Below, one piece after another: positions 16,520-24,776 of a stretch of DNA of 34,593 nucleotides. How positions within the stretch are numbered: position 1 is the stretch's first letter; each line of letters starts with the position of its first letter. Position numbers and translations under genes: made by a program. Under the pieces are notes generated by a model. The model did no database searches. It was not told the origin of the DNA and saw nothing but the letters and a program-made list of their open reading frames with translations. This stretch comes from Corallococcus llansteffanensis (GTDB lineage: Bacteria > Myxococcota > Myxococcia > Myxococcales > Myxococcaceae): positions 1 to 34,593 of the forward strand of contig NZ_RAWB01000029.1 in NCBI RefSeq assembly GCF_003612055.1, given 5' to 3'.

Positions 16520-17581
16520 CTACCGCGCCGTGGACTTGCGGCGCATCAGGAACACGCCCAGGCCCACGCCCGCGGCCCACTTCGCCGCCGCCGCGAGAGG
16601 CGTCTTGCTCAGCGGCACCGGCTGCGTCGTGTACGGCGGCACGGGCGGCTTGGGACGGAAGTCGGTGGCCCCCGGCAGATCCGCGCCCATCTCCTCCGCC
16701 TCCGTCTTCGTCACGTTCGCGCCCGGCATGTCCGGATCGCGCTGGCCCGGTGACTTTCCGTCCGGCGACTTGTGCTCGAGGATGCCGTTGATCTCCGCGC
16801 CCAGCAGGATGACCTGCGCGGAGATCCACATCCACAGCAGGAGCACGATGACGCCACCGATGGCGCCATAGTTCACGTCGTACGAGCCGAAGTTCGCCAC
16901 GTACATGGAGAACCCCCACGACGCGGCCACCCAGATGAGCACGCCCACCACCGAGCCCGGCGTGATGAACTTGAACTTCTGCTTCACGTCCGGCAGCACG
17001 TAATACAGCACCGCCCACAGGCACATCATCAGGAACCCCGCCACCGGCAGGCGCAGCCACAAGACGAGGGTTCCCACCGGCTCGCCCAGCTTGTTCGCCA
17101 CCGCCGGCGTGACGACCGCGACGATGGCCGCCAGCACCGCCACCACCGCCGTGGCCAGCGTCGTCAGGAGCGCGATGCCCCGCTTCTTCCAGAACGGGCG
17201 CTTCTCCTCCACGCCATAGACCGTGTTGAGCGCCTCCATCAGCCCCACGATGCCGCCCGAGGCCGCCCAGATCGCGCCGACGCCGCCGATCGTCAGCAGC
17301 CCCACCGGGTTGCTGTTCGCCAGCGCCTCCAGGCGCTCACCGAGGATCTTCGTCACCTCCGCCGGTGCCACCTGCGACAACTGCTTGATCAGCTCCTGCG
17401 CCTGGTGCGGATCAATCAGAACACCCGCCAGGGACACGAGGAACAGCAGGAACGGGAACAGCGCGAGGATGCCCTGGAACGTCAGCGCCCCCGCCACATT
17501 GCCCACGTTGTCCCGCCCCCACTCGGCCTTGAGGGACTTGAAGAACTCCTTCCAACTCATTCCCTTGCCGGGCAAAACCAT
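16520..17581 (-). CDS. YihY/BrkB-family integral membrane protein
   Basis: The product is 353 residues. The start at 17581 is favoured by GGAGGAGG just upstream and by the position of the conserved region; the frame is open farther upstream but reads as shadow. Six hydrophobic segments are visible between about residues 30 and 275, including GALTFQGILALFPFLLFLV, the typical opening of the family, and a last one with LLWMWISAQVILLGAEIN, the family hallmark. BrkB/YihY proteins are inner-membrane proteins of unsettled function. After residue about 285 this protein adds a soluble proline-rich tail and a short final hydrophobic stretch (AAGVGLGVFLMRRK), which is longer than the typical member. It sits 164 bases downstream of rfbC on the same strand but has its own ribosome-binding site and no clear functional link to sugar synthesis. 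Confidence 0.85.
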   Translation of the reverse strand: MVLPGKGMSWKEFFKSLKAEWGRDNVGNVAGALTFQGILALFPFLLFLVSLAGVLIDPHQAQELIKQLSQVAPAEVTKILGERLEALANSNPVGLLTIGGVGAIWAASGGIVGLMEALNTVYGVEEKRPFWKKRGIALLTTLATAVVAVLAAIVAVVTPAVANKLGEPVGTLVLWLRLPVAGFLMMCLWAVLYYVLPDVKQKFKFITPGSVVGVLIWVAASWGFSMYVANFGSYDVNYGAIGGVIVLLLWMWISAQVILLGAEINGILEHKSPDGKSPGQRDPDMPGANVTKTEAEEMGADLPGATDFRPKPPVPPYTTQPVPLSKTPLAAAAKWAAGVGLGVFLMRRKSTAR

Positions 17582-17745
17582 GCCGCCTCCTCCGAGGTGT
17601 GCCGCGACTGCTTCGGAGGAGATTGGGCATTCCATCCCCTGGCTGGCTTCCTCCCTGGAGTTGGTGCTCGCCTCCCTGCCTGCTGACCGCGCACACACCC
17701 GGGGATGGCAAGTCCCCATGCCACGCCTGCCCGGCTGCCCTGAAG

Positions 17746-18291
17746 TCAGAAAACAGGGAGCACGGGCGCGTCCTTCAGCCTCGGCGCCCGCTTGTCCTTC
17801 TCCGACAGCAGCGGCTCGCGCACCGGCCACGGGATGGCCAGGTCTGGATCATTCCAGAGCACGCTCCGCTCGGACTCCGGGGAGTACAGCGCCGTGCACT
17901 TGTAGAAGAAGTCCGCGGAGTCACTCAGCACACAGAAGCCATGCGCGAAGCCCGGGGGGATCCACAGCTGCCACTTGTTCCCCGACGACAGCTCCGCCCC
18001 CATCCACCGGCCGAACGTGGGCGACCCCTTGCGCACGTCCACCACCACGTCCCAGACGGAGCCCGCCAGCACCTGCACCAGCTTCCCCTGCCCGTTCGGC
18101 TCCTGGAAGTGCAGGCCCCGCAGCGTGCCCTTCACGGACCGCGACAGGTTGTCCTGCACGAAGGTGCCGGGGATGCCGGCCTCCGCGTAGCGCTGGGCGT
18201 GGAAGGTCTCCACGAAGAAGCCCCGCGAGTCCCCGAAGACACGGGGCTCCAGCAGGAGGACCTCTGGCAATTCCGTAGGCCGCACCTTCAT
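17746..18291 (-). CDS. rfbC: dTDP-4-dehydrorhamnose 3,5-epimerase
   Basis: The product is 181 residues, the normal size. It performs the third step of dTDP-L-rhamnose synthesis, epimerising C3 and C5 of the 4-keto-6-deoxy sugar. Visible family features are [32 protein letters not shown] (with the catalytic His), [16 protein letters not shown] and [13 protein letters not shown]. The ATG at 18291 overlaps the rfbA stop codon by 4 bases (ATGA), so translation is coupled. It is the last gene of the rfbB-rfbD-rfbA-rfbC operon. The ORF extends upstream of the ATG only as shadow of rfbA. Confidence 0.93.
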   Translation of the reverse strand: MKVRPTELPEVLLLEPRVFGDSRGFFVETFHAQRYAEAGIPGTFVQDNLSRSVKGTLRGLHFQEPNGQGKLVQVLAGSVWDVVVDVRKGSPTFGRWMGAELSSGNKWQLWIPPGFAHGFCVLSDSADFFYKCTALYSPESERSVLWNDPDLAIPWPVREPLLSEKDKRAPRLKDAPVLPVF

Positions 18292-19169
18292 GGCACCACT
18301 CCCCGGTTCGCGAGGAGGGCCATCAGGTACTGGCCGTATTCGTTCTTCAACATCGGCGCCGCGAGGGCCGTGAGCTGCTCCTCGTCGATGTAGCCCATCC
18401 GGAAGGCGATCTCCTCCGGACACGCGATCTTCAGGCCCTGACGGCGCTCGATGATCTCGATGAACGACGAGGCCTGCATCAGCGACTCGTGCGTCCCCGT
18501 GTCCAGCCACGCGTAGCCGCGCCCCATCAACTCCACCGTGAGCTGTCCCCGGCGCATGTACTCCGCGTTGACGTCGGTGATCTCCAGCTCTCCCCGCTTG
18601 CTGGGCTTCAGCGCCGCCGCGATGTCCAGCACCTGGTTGTCGTAGAAGTACAGCCCGGTGACGGCGTAGTTGGACCGGGGCGTCGCGGGCTTCTCCTCGA
18701 TGCTCACCGCGCGGTTGCCCGGCGCCAGCTCCACCACGCCGTAGCGCTGCGGATCCTTCACGTAGTAGCCGAACACCGTCGCGCCCGACGTGCGCCGCGC
18801 CGCCCGCCGCACCAGCTCGCTCAGGCCGTCGCCGTGGAAGATGTTGTCCCCCAGGATGAGCGACACCGTGTCGCCCCCCACGAAGTCCCGGCCGATGACG
18901 AACGCCTGCGCCAGCCCCTCCGGCCTCGGCTGCTCCGCGTACTGGAGCGACATGCCCCACTGCGTGCCATCCCCCAAGAGGTCGCGGAAGCGCGGCAGGT
19001 CCTGCGGCGTGGAGATGATCAACACCTCCCGGATGCCCGCCAGCATCAGCGTGCTCAGCGGGTAGTAGATCATCGGCTTGTCGTAGACGGGCAAGAGCTG
19101 CTTGCTCACCACGAGCGTCAGCGGGTACAGCCGCGTGCCCGAACCTCCCGCGAGGATGATGCCCTTCAT
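18288..19169 (-). CDS. rfbA: Glucose-1-phosphate thymidylyltransferase
   Basis: The product is 293 residues, normal for RfbA/RmlA. It joins dTTP and glucose-1-phosphate to give dTDP-glucose, the first step of the pathway. The N-terminus [18 protein letters not shown] is the nucleotidyltransferase signature, followed by [49 protein letters not shown] and [14 protein letters not shown]. Start and stop both overlap neighbours by 4 bases (rfbD upstream, rfbC downstream), so the operon is tightly coupled. Nothing unusual is seen. Confidence 0.95.
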   Translation of the reverse strand: MKGIILAGGSGTRLYPLTLVVSKQLLPVYDKPMIYYPLSTLMLAGIREVLIISTPQDLPRFRDLLGDGTQWGMSLQYAEQPRPEGLAQAFVIGRDFVGGDTVSLILGDNIFHGDGLSELVRRAARRTSGATVFGYYVKDPQRYGVVELAPGNRAVSIEEKPATPRSNYAVTGLYFYDNQVLDIAAALKPSKRGELEITDVNAEYMRRGQLTVELMGRGYAWLDTGTHESLMQASSFIEIIERRQGLKIACPEEIAFRMGYIDEEQLTALAAPMLKNEYGQYLMALLANRGVVP

Positions 19170-20074
19170 CTAGCCTCCCCGGCCCGACGCCACGTCGCAT
19201 GGAAGCGCTTCAGGGACTCCTCCAGCGCCAGCGGCTTCTCCATCAGCAGCTCCCGCGCCTTGTCCGTCTTCAAGCCACTGCGCAGCGGCCGGGGCGCCGA
19301 CAGCTTCAGGTCCGCCATCTTCGTGGGGACGATCAACCCCGCGTCGAAGCCGAACACCTCACACAGCGCCCGCCCGAAGGCCACGCGGTCCAACACCGTG
19401 GCGCCGCTCGTGTTCCACGTGCCGCCCAGCCGCCGCTCGCCCAGCTCCACCAGCATCGCCGCCACGTTCTCCGCGAAGCTTGGGGACACCACCTGGTCCT
19501 CGAAGAGCTTCACCGGCTGCCCGGCCCCCAGCGTCTTCACCAGCCACGCACCGAAGTTGAGCCGGCCCTCCACCGGCGGCCAGCCGTACACCACCGCCGT
19601 GCGGGCAATCGCGCACCCGGGTGCGAGCACGCGCGCGGCCTGCTCGCCCATGTGCTTCGTCACCGCGTACACGCCCCCCGGGTTCGGCACCGCGTCCTCG
19701 CCGTACGGGCCCGCCGCGCCGTCAAAGACGTAGTCGGTGGACACGTGCACCAGGTGCGCGCCGGCCTCGTGCGCCCCCCGGGCCACGGCCGCCGTGGCGG
19801 TGACGTTCGCGGCATAGGCGGCCCCGGGCGCCTTCTCGCACGCGTCCACCTCCGTCATCGACGCGCAGTGGAGGATGACCTCGGGGGCGAGGCGGGACAG
19901 CGACTGCGCCACGTCCGCCTCGCGCGTCAGGTCCAGCTCCTCGTAGTCATGCGCGCCCGCCGCGCGACGCACGCCGCGCCCCAGGCCCACCACGGCGTGG
20001 CCCTTCTGCGCGAGCAGCGCGCATGCCCGGCGCCCCACCAGCCCGTTGGCTCCCGTCACGACGAAGCGGCTCAT
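19166..20074 (-). CDS. rfbD: dTDP-4-dehydrorhamnose reductase
   Basis: The product is 302 residues. It reduces dTDP-4-keto-L-rhamnose to dTDP-L-rhamnose with NAD(P)H, the last step. The N-terminal [14 protein letters not shown] is the Rossmann motif; [18 protein letters not shown] and [15 protein letters not shown] carry the SDR Tyr and Lys (YxxxK). The C-terminal region [19 protein letters not shown] corresponds to the usual RPxxSxLdxxK region of the family. It overlaps rfbB upstream and rfbA downstream by 4 bases each. Confidence 0.93.
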   Translation of the reverse strand: MSRFVVTGANGLVGRRACALLAQKGHAVVGLGRGVRRAAGAHDYEELDLTREADVAQSLSRLAPEVILHCASMTEVDACEKAPGAAYAANVTATAAVARGAHEAGAHLVHVSTDYVFDGAAGPYGEDAVPNPGGVYAVTKHMGEQAARVLAPGCAIARTAVVYGWPPVEGRLNFGAWLVKTLGAGQPVKLFEDQVVSPSFAENVAAMLVELGERRLGGTWNTSGATVLDRVAFGRALCEVFGFDAGLIVPTKMADLKLSAPRPLRSGLKTDKARELLMEKPLALEESLKRFHATWRRAGEAR

Positions 20075-21093
20075 GCTCCACGTCCCCGGGGCGTCAGCGT
20101 GACGGTGTTCCGGTACTCACCGCTCAGGACCCGCTCCAACCACCGCGGATGTTCCACGTACCAGCGCACCGTGTCCGCGAGCCCCTGTTCGAAGGTGTGC
20201 GTGGGCGCCCATCCCAGCTCACGGCGGCTCTTCGCCGGGTCGATGGCGTAGCGGCGGTCGTGCCCCAGCCGGTCCGTGACGAACTGGATCAGCGACTCCG
20301 GCTTGCCCAGCTCCGCGAGGATGCCCTTCACCAGGTCCAGGTTCCTGCGCTCCGCGCCGCCGCCCAGGTTGTAGACCTGCCCCGCCCGCCCCTTCTCCAG
20401 CGCCAGCAGGAGCCCCTGGCAGTGGTCCTCCACGTGCAGCCAGTCGCGCACGTGCTGGCCGTCGCCGTAGACGGGCAGCGGCTCTCCCCTCAGCGCGTTC
20501 ACCACCATGCGGGGGATGAGCTTCTCCGGGAACTGGTAGCGCCCGTAGTTGTTCGAGCAGCGCGTCACCACCACGTCCAGCTTGAAGGTGTGGTGGTACG
20601 CGAGGGCCAGCAGGTCCGCGCCCGTCTTGGACGCCGAATAGGGGCTGGAGGGCTGCAGGGGCGAGGCCTCCGTGAAGGCGCCAGACGGTCCCAGCGAGCC
20701 GTACACCTCATCGGTGGACACCTGCACGAAGCGCCGCACACCGCGCTCGCGGCAGGCCTCCAGCAGGTGCTGGGTGCCCAGGACATTGGTGGTGACGAAC
20801 ACCTCCGGGCCCTGGATGGAGCGGTCCACGTGGCTCTCCGCGGCCAGGTGGAGCACGGCGTCGATGGCGTGGGCGGCGAGCACCCGGTCCACCCCCGCGC
20901 GGTCGCACACATCACCGTGCACGAAGACGTGCCGCGGGTCGTCCTCCAGGCCGGCGAGGTTCTCCAGGTTGCCCGCGTAGGTGAGCCGGTCCAGGTTGAC
21001 GATCTTCCAGTCCGGTCGCTCCCGGAGCAGGTAGCGCACCAGGTTGGACCCGATGAAGCCGCATCCCCCCGTGACCAGGACGTTCGTTGACAT
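20071..21093 (-). CDS. rfbB: dTDP-glucose 4,6-dehydratase
   Basis: The product is 340 residues from the ATG at 21093, which matches the family N-terminus (MSTNVLVTGGCGFIGSNLVR); an ATG at 21153 would add 20 residues with no family match. The enzyme converts dTDP-glucose to the 4-keto-6-deoxy sugar, using bound NAD+. Features are GGCGFIGSN (NAD binding), LAAESHVDRSI, VQVSTDEVYGSLG, PYSASKTGADLL (catalytic Tyr and Lys), CSNNYGRYQFPEKLIP and VYGDGQHVRDWLHV. It is the first gene of the rhamnose operon and is transcribed divergently from the glycosyltransferase at 21209 across a 115-base region. Confidence 0.95.
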   Translation of the reverse strand: MSTNVLVTGGCGFIGSNLVRYLLRERPDWKIVNLDRLTYAGNLENLAGLEDDPRHVFVHGDVCDRAGVDRVLAAHAIDAVLHLAAESHVDRSIQGPEVFVTTNVLGTQHLLEACRERGVRRFVQVSTDEVYGSLGPSGAFTEASPLQPSSPYSASKTGADLLALAYHHTFKLDVVVTRCSNNYGRYQFPEKLIPRMVVNALRGEPLPVYGDGQHVRDWLHVEDHCQGLLLALEKGRAGQVYNLGGGAERRNLDLVKGILAELGKPESLIQFVTDRLGHDRRYAIDPAKSRRELGWAPTHTFEQGLADTVRWYVEHPRWLERVLSGEYRNTVTLTPRGRGA

Positions 21094-21135
21094 GCACCAG
21101 ACCTTGGGAACGCGTGGGGGGCCCTGGCTACTGTG

Positions 21136-21199
21136 CGGAGGAGCCTCCGTCAAGGCGCGTCAAGCCCGCTTGTAAGGGCAGGCAGGACGGTTGTAAGGG
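21136..21199. promoter_or_regulatory. Repeat-rich divergent control region between rfbB and the glycosyltransferase operon
   Basis: Within the 115-base region are a palindrome CGGAGG-AG-CCTCCG (21136-21149), two GTCAAG copies 10 bases apart (21149 and 21159), and two TTGTAAGGG copies 21 bases apart (21170 and 21191). Spacings of one and two helical turns suggest binding of a dimeric or repeated regulator. The second TTGTAAGGG also provides the AAGGG ribosome-binding site of the GTG start at 21209. No strong -35/-10 pair is visible. Confidence 0.4.
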
Positions 21200-21208
21200 A
21201 ACGCGCGC

Positions 21209-22849
21209 GTGCAGCAGCGACATCCTCACGGCCCAGGCGGACCCTTGCACATCCATCAACTGGTCGCCCGGCTGGCCTGGGGTGATGCGATTGGTAACCA
21301 GGTGCGCTACCTCCAGAGCCTGCTGCGCTCCTGGGGCCACACGTCCGAAATCTATGCGGACGCCTGGGACGATGCGTGCCGCGAACAGGTGCGCTCGGCC
21401 AAGAGCTACCCGCGCGAGTCCACGCGCGACTCCGTGCTGCTCGTCCACCACAGCTTCGAGTCGAAGCTGGTGCCGCTCATCGCCCGCTCGCGCGGCCGGA
21501 AGCTGCTCGTCTACCACAACATCACGCCCGCCCGGCTCTTCGAGGGCTTCGACCGCGGCGCGGTGCTCGCCTGCGACGCGGCCCGCGTGGAGCTGCTCGC
21601 CCTGCGCCCGCACGTGGACGGCGCGTTCGCCTACTCGCGCTTCAGCGCGGAGGAGCTCGTCGCCGCGGGCTACCGGCACGTGGACGTGCTGCCCTTCGCC
21701 ATCGACTGGAACGCGTTCGACACCCCGCCGGACCCGGCGCTGCGCGAGGAGCTGGACGACGGCTTCGCCAACATCCTCTTCGTGGGCCGCGCGGTGCCCA
21801 GCAAGTACGTGGACGACGTGCTGCGCGTCTTCACCGCGTACCAGCGCCTGTACCAGCCCAAGAGCCGCCTGCTCGTCGCCGGCAACATCCACCGCGACGC
21901 GCCCTACGGCGGCTTCCTGCACGGCCTCAAGGACCTGCTCGGCCCGGAGCACATCCGGTTCATGGGCCGCGTGAGCGCCGCCCAGCTCTCCGCCTGCTTC
22001 GCCTCCGCCACCGCGTACCTGTCCATGAGCCGGCACGAGGGCTTCGGGGTGCCCCTGCTGGAGGCCATGTACCGCGACGTCCCCGTCGTCGCGTATGGCG
22101 CCGCCGCCGTCCCGGAGACGATGGGCGGCGCGGGCCTCACCACCTTCTCGCGCGACCCCCTGGACGTGGCGCAGCTGCTCGCCGTGCTGGAGCGCGAACC
22201 GGCCCTGCGCCAGCAGGTCCGCACCGCGCAGCGCGCCCGCGTCGCCAGTCTCTCCCAGCAGGCCGTGGCCGCCCAGGTGCGCACCGCCCTGCAGGGCTGG
22301 CTCGAAGGCCGTATGCCGGAACAGGCCGTCGTCCCCGCCGCGCCCCCCGTCGAGCTCGTGTGCCCCGGCTTCGTCACCCGGCCGGATGCCCCCATGTCCC
22401 GGCTCGCGCGCGAGCTGCAGCGGCGCCTGCCCGAGTCCCGCCTGCTGGCCCTGCGAGCGCGGGGGGAGGAGCCCACCCTCTCGCTCGGCCCCCAGGCGAC
22501 GGAAGGGGCACCCGTCTGGCACTTCACCCCGGATCAGCCCGTGGTCCCCACGCCGGAGCCGCTCCCCGGGTCGTCGTCGCTGGAGACGGCGGTGCGAGCC
22601 TCGACGGGGGCGGTGGTGCTGCTGGGCACGGACACGGTGGTGGCGCAGTCGCTGATGCAGGGCGTGGGCCGCCGGGCCTGGGGCGTGCGCGACGCGGCCG
22701 CTTCGTCCAATGAGTCGGCGACGGAGGCCGCCCGGCAACACCTGGGCCCCCGCTTGTTGGAGCTGAACCGCGCGGACATCCACGCCACGGCGGACGCGCT
22801 GGTCCGGTCGCTGGCATCGAAGAAACGAGGGCACCGCCATGCACGCTGA
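21209..22849 (+). CDS. GT4-type glycosyltransferase with a C-terminal extension
   Basis: The product is 546 residues, starting at a GTG with AAGGGA upstream. The first about 365 residues are a GT-B glycosyltransferase: HIHQLVARLAWGDAIGNQ near the start, LLVYHNITP, VLPFAIDW, ILFVGRAVPSKYVDDVL at the start of the second Rossmann domain, and SRHEGFGVPLLEAM with the E-x7-E pair Glu277/Glu285 that contacts the sugar nucleotide. It likely adds a sugar to a growing surface glycan in the cytoplasm. Residues about 370-546 form an extension with no recognised motif, rich in Arg and Leu and containing STGAVVLLGTDTVVAQSL, perhaps a degenerate second domain. It is the first gene of a plus-strand block and overlaps the next by 11 bases. 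Confidence 0.82.
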   Translation: MQQRHPHGPGGPLHIHQLVARLAWGDAIGNQVRYLQSLLRSWGHTSEIYADAWDDACREQVRSAKSYPRESTRDSVLLVHHSFESKLVPLIARSRGRKLLVYHNITPARLFEGFDRGAVLACDAARVELLALRPHVDGAFAYSRFSAEELVAAGYRHVDVLPFAIDWNAFDTPPDPALREELDDGFANILFVGRAVPSKYVDDVLRVFTAYQRLYQPKSRLLVAGNIHRDAPYGGFLHGLKDLLGPEHIRFMGRVSAAQLSACFASATAYLSMSRHEGFGVPLLEAMYRDVPVVAYGAAAVPETMGGAGLTTFSRDPLDVAQLLAVLEREPALRQQVRTAQRARVASLSQQAVAAQVRTALQGWLEGRMPEQAVVPAAPPVELVCPGFVTRPDAPMSRLARELQRRLPESRLLALRARGEEPTLSLGPQATEGAPVWHFTPDQPVVPTPEPLPGSSSLETAVRASTGAVVLLGTDTVVAQSLMQGVGRRAWGVRDAAASSNESATEAARQHLGPRLLELNRADIHATADALVRSLASKKRGHRHAR

Positions 22850-23294
22850 GGACCTGCTCACGCTCCAGCCCACGGCCCAGGCCGTGGCCGCCGCCACGGA
22901 GCGCCTCCCCGAGCCCACCACCGCCGTGCGGGACACGCTGCGCCGCACCCTCGCCGCCTCCCTGCGCGCCCCCGTCTCGGGCCAGTGGCCGGCGCTGCTG
23001 CTCGAGGCGCGGGCGAAGGCGGACGTGCGCTACGTGGAGCCCGCGACGTCGCACCGGCCGCTGGTGGGCCCGGTGCTGGTGTTCGCCAAGCGCACCTTCC
23101 GGGGCGCGTTCCAGCCCTTCATCAACGAGGTGCTGCGCCGCCAGGTGCACTTCAACGAAGCCATCCTGGACGCCCTCACCGTCGTCATCGAGAACCAGCG
23201 CGAGCACGCCCGCTCCCAGGCGCTGTGGCGGCGCGAGCTGGAGGCGCGGGTGAAGCAGTTGGAGAAGGACGACCAGGGCCCGTCGTCACACTGA
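22839..23294 (+). CDS. Small helical protein matching the N-terminal module of the tandem-GT2 glycosyltransferase
   Basis: The product is 151 residues and its start overlaps the previous gene by 11 bases, so it is translated with it. It has no signal peptide or long hydrophobic segment. Residues 71-120 (SHRP, AKRTF, P, INEVLRRQVHFNEAIL) align by eye with residues about 78-125 of the glycosyltransferase encoded at 28164-30668 (SHRA, AKRAF, P, VELLRPQGAFNQRVL), and the preceding about 40 residues also look related. Similar RQ-x-x-FN helices are found in bacterial polysaccharide methyltransferases and glycosyltransferases. The end is charged and probably coiled (RRELEARVKQLEKDD). It may be a membrane-surface or protein-docking adaptor of the glycan assembly machinery; that is inference. 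No enzyme motif is seen. Confidence 0.75.
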   Translation: MHAEDLLTLQPTAQAVAAATERLPEPTTAVRDTLRRTLAASLRAPVSGQWPALLLEARAKADVRYVEPATSHRPLVGPVLVFAKRTFRGAFQPFINEVLRRQVHFNEAILDALTVVIENQREHARSQALWRRELEARVKQLEKDDQGPSSH

Positions 23295-23348
23295 GCGCAT
23301 GGGTGCCTGCTCGACGGGCGGCGACCGTGCGCGGGCACTGTCCGGGCG

Positions 23349-23378
23349 TTGACGCAGGGACATTCTTCGGGCTACATC
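23349..23378 (+). promoter_or_regulatory. Candidate promoter for the second glycosyltransferase group
   Basis: TTGACG (23349-23354) is a near-perfect -35; 18 bases on, TACATC (23373-23378) is a weak -10. It lies in the 207-base gap before the gene at 23502, which otherwise shows no feature, and suggests that the downstream genes can be transcribed separately from the first two. Confidence 0.35.
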
Positions 23379-23501
23379 GACCGCTCGCTTCGCCTGCCTC
23401 GTTCAAGTCAGACCTGAGGGGGATGCCACGGGGAGAATCAACGGCGGCGGCGAATCGTTTCCCCCGGGCTGCATCCAGCCCACGACGCGAGTTGCCAAGG
23501 C

Positions 23502-24776
23502 ATGAAGATCGGGTTCCTCGTTGGTGACATCGCCAATATCTCCGGTGGTTCCAACGTCATCCTCGAATACGCCTCACGGCTGCAGGACCTTGGCCATGAG
23601 GTCGTCCTCATCACCCCGGGCCCCGTCAAGCTGACGTATCCGCTGTGGCACCCGCGGCTTGCGGACATCCCGCGGCGGTCGCTCGCGGAGGCCGAAGGCG
23701 AGTCCTTCGACTTCGCGCTGGCCACCTGGTGGATCACCTTCTACGACCTGTGGCGCGTCAACGCCCGGGTGTACGGCTACCTGAACCAGAGCCTGGAGTC
23801 GCGCTTCCACGCGGAGCGCCACTACAAGCTGCTCAACCGGCAGACGTACTCGCTGCCCCTGCTCTTCGTCACCGAGGCGAAGTGGCTGGTGGAGTTCATC
23901 CAGACGCTCCAGCCGGAGGGCAAGACGCTCTACGTGCAGAACGGCCTGTCCCGCGAGCACTTCCCCTGTGTGCAGGCCCCACCCCGGCGCGAAGGCAAGC
24001 TGCGCGTGCTGGTGGAGGGCCCCTGGGGCGTGGGCTTCAAGGGCGTGCCGGAGACGTTCGAGGTGCTGGAGCTGGCGGCCGAGCAGGGCGTCCAGTTCGA
24101 GACCGGGTGGCTGGCGTCGTCGTCCGGCGGGGAGAAGCCCACCGTGGGCGGCCAGCCGGTGCAGGTGCACGAGCGCATCCCCATCAACCAGGTCCATCAG
24201 ATCTACGGGCAGTACGACGTGCTGCTGAAGCTCTCCCGCGTGGAGGGCATGTTCGGCCCGCCGCTGGAGATGTTCTCCCAGGGTGGCACCGCCATCACGT
24301 ACACCGTCACCGGCACCGACGAGTACATGGTGCACGGGCAGAACTCGCTGCTGGTGGAGCCGTACAACCGCCGGCAGATCGTCCAGTTCCTGCAGCTCCT
24401 GAGCACGCAGCCCGCGTACCTCGCGCACCTGCGCGCGAACGCGCTCGCCACCGCGAAGGCGTTCACGGACTGGGAGTCGAGCACGCGCCAGGTGGCCTCC
24501 GGCCTGGAGGCGCTGCACGCGGAGGGCTGGACGAACGCGCACCTGCGCCCCGCCCTGGCCGCGATGTCCACGATGCACGGCCACTGGCTGGATGACGTCT
24601 GGCGCGGGGAGCGGGGCCACTCGTCGCTGCACCCGTACGTGGGGCCGGGCGAACAGGTGCTGCTGGAGCGCTACCGCCAGTTCAAGAAGTCCCGTCCCGT
24701 CCGCGCGCTGCAGAAGCTGGTGTCCGACGACTTCAAGAAGTCCCTCCGCGCGCGCCTCACGCGAGTCCTGTCATGA
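23502..24776 (+). CDS. GT4-type glycosyltransferase
   Basis: The product is 424 residues. MKIGFLVGDIANISGGSNVI is the typical start of a GT-B glycosyltransferase with a glycine-rich acceptor-side loop. The second domain begins near LRVLVEGPWGVGFKGV and contains LSRVEGMFGPPLEMFSQGG, with the E-x7-E pair Glu248/Glu256, then YTVTGTDEYMVHGQNSLLVEP, normal for donor binding in family GT4. The last about 50 residues are basic (FKKSRPVRALQK, FKKSLRARLTRVLS) and could sit on the inner face of the membrane. The stop overlaps the next start by 4 bases (ATGA). Sugar and linkage cannot be read from the sequence. Confidence 0.82.
   Translation: MKIGFLVGDIANISGGSNVILEYASRLQDLGHEVVLITPGPVKLTYPLWHPRLADIPRRSLAEAEGESFDFALATWWITFYDLWRVNARVYGYLNQSLESRFHAERHYKLLNRQTYSLPLLFVTEAKWLVEFIQTLQPEGKTLYVQNGLSREHFPCVQAPPRREGKLRVLVEGPWGVGFKGVPETFEVLELAAEQGVQFETGWLASSSGGEKPTVGGQPVQVHERIPINQVHQIYGQYDVLLKLSRVEGMFGPPLEMFSQGGTAITYTVTGTDEYMVHGQNSLLVEPYNRRQIVQFLQLLSTQPAYLAHLRANALATAKAFTDWESSTRQVASGLEALHAEGWTNAHLRPALAAMSTMHGHWLDDVWRGERGHSSLHPYVGPGEQVLLERYRQFKKSRPVRALQKLVSDDFKKSLRARLTRVLS

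Noticed and set aside
16772-17686. 304-residue plus-strand frame opposite the BrkB gene
   Set aside because: It is full of His, Arg and Asp, the antisense of hydrophobic codons, and has no domain.
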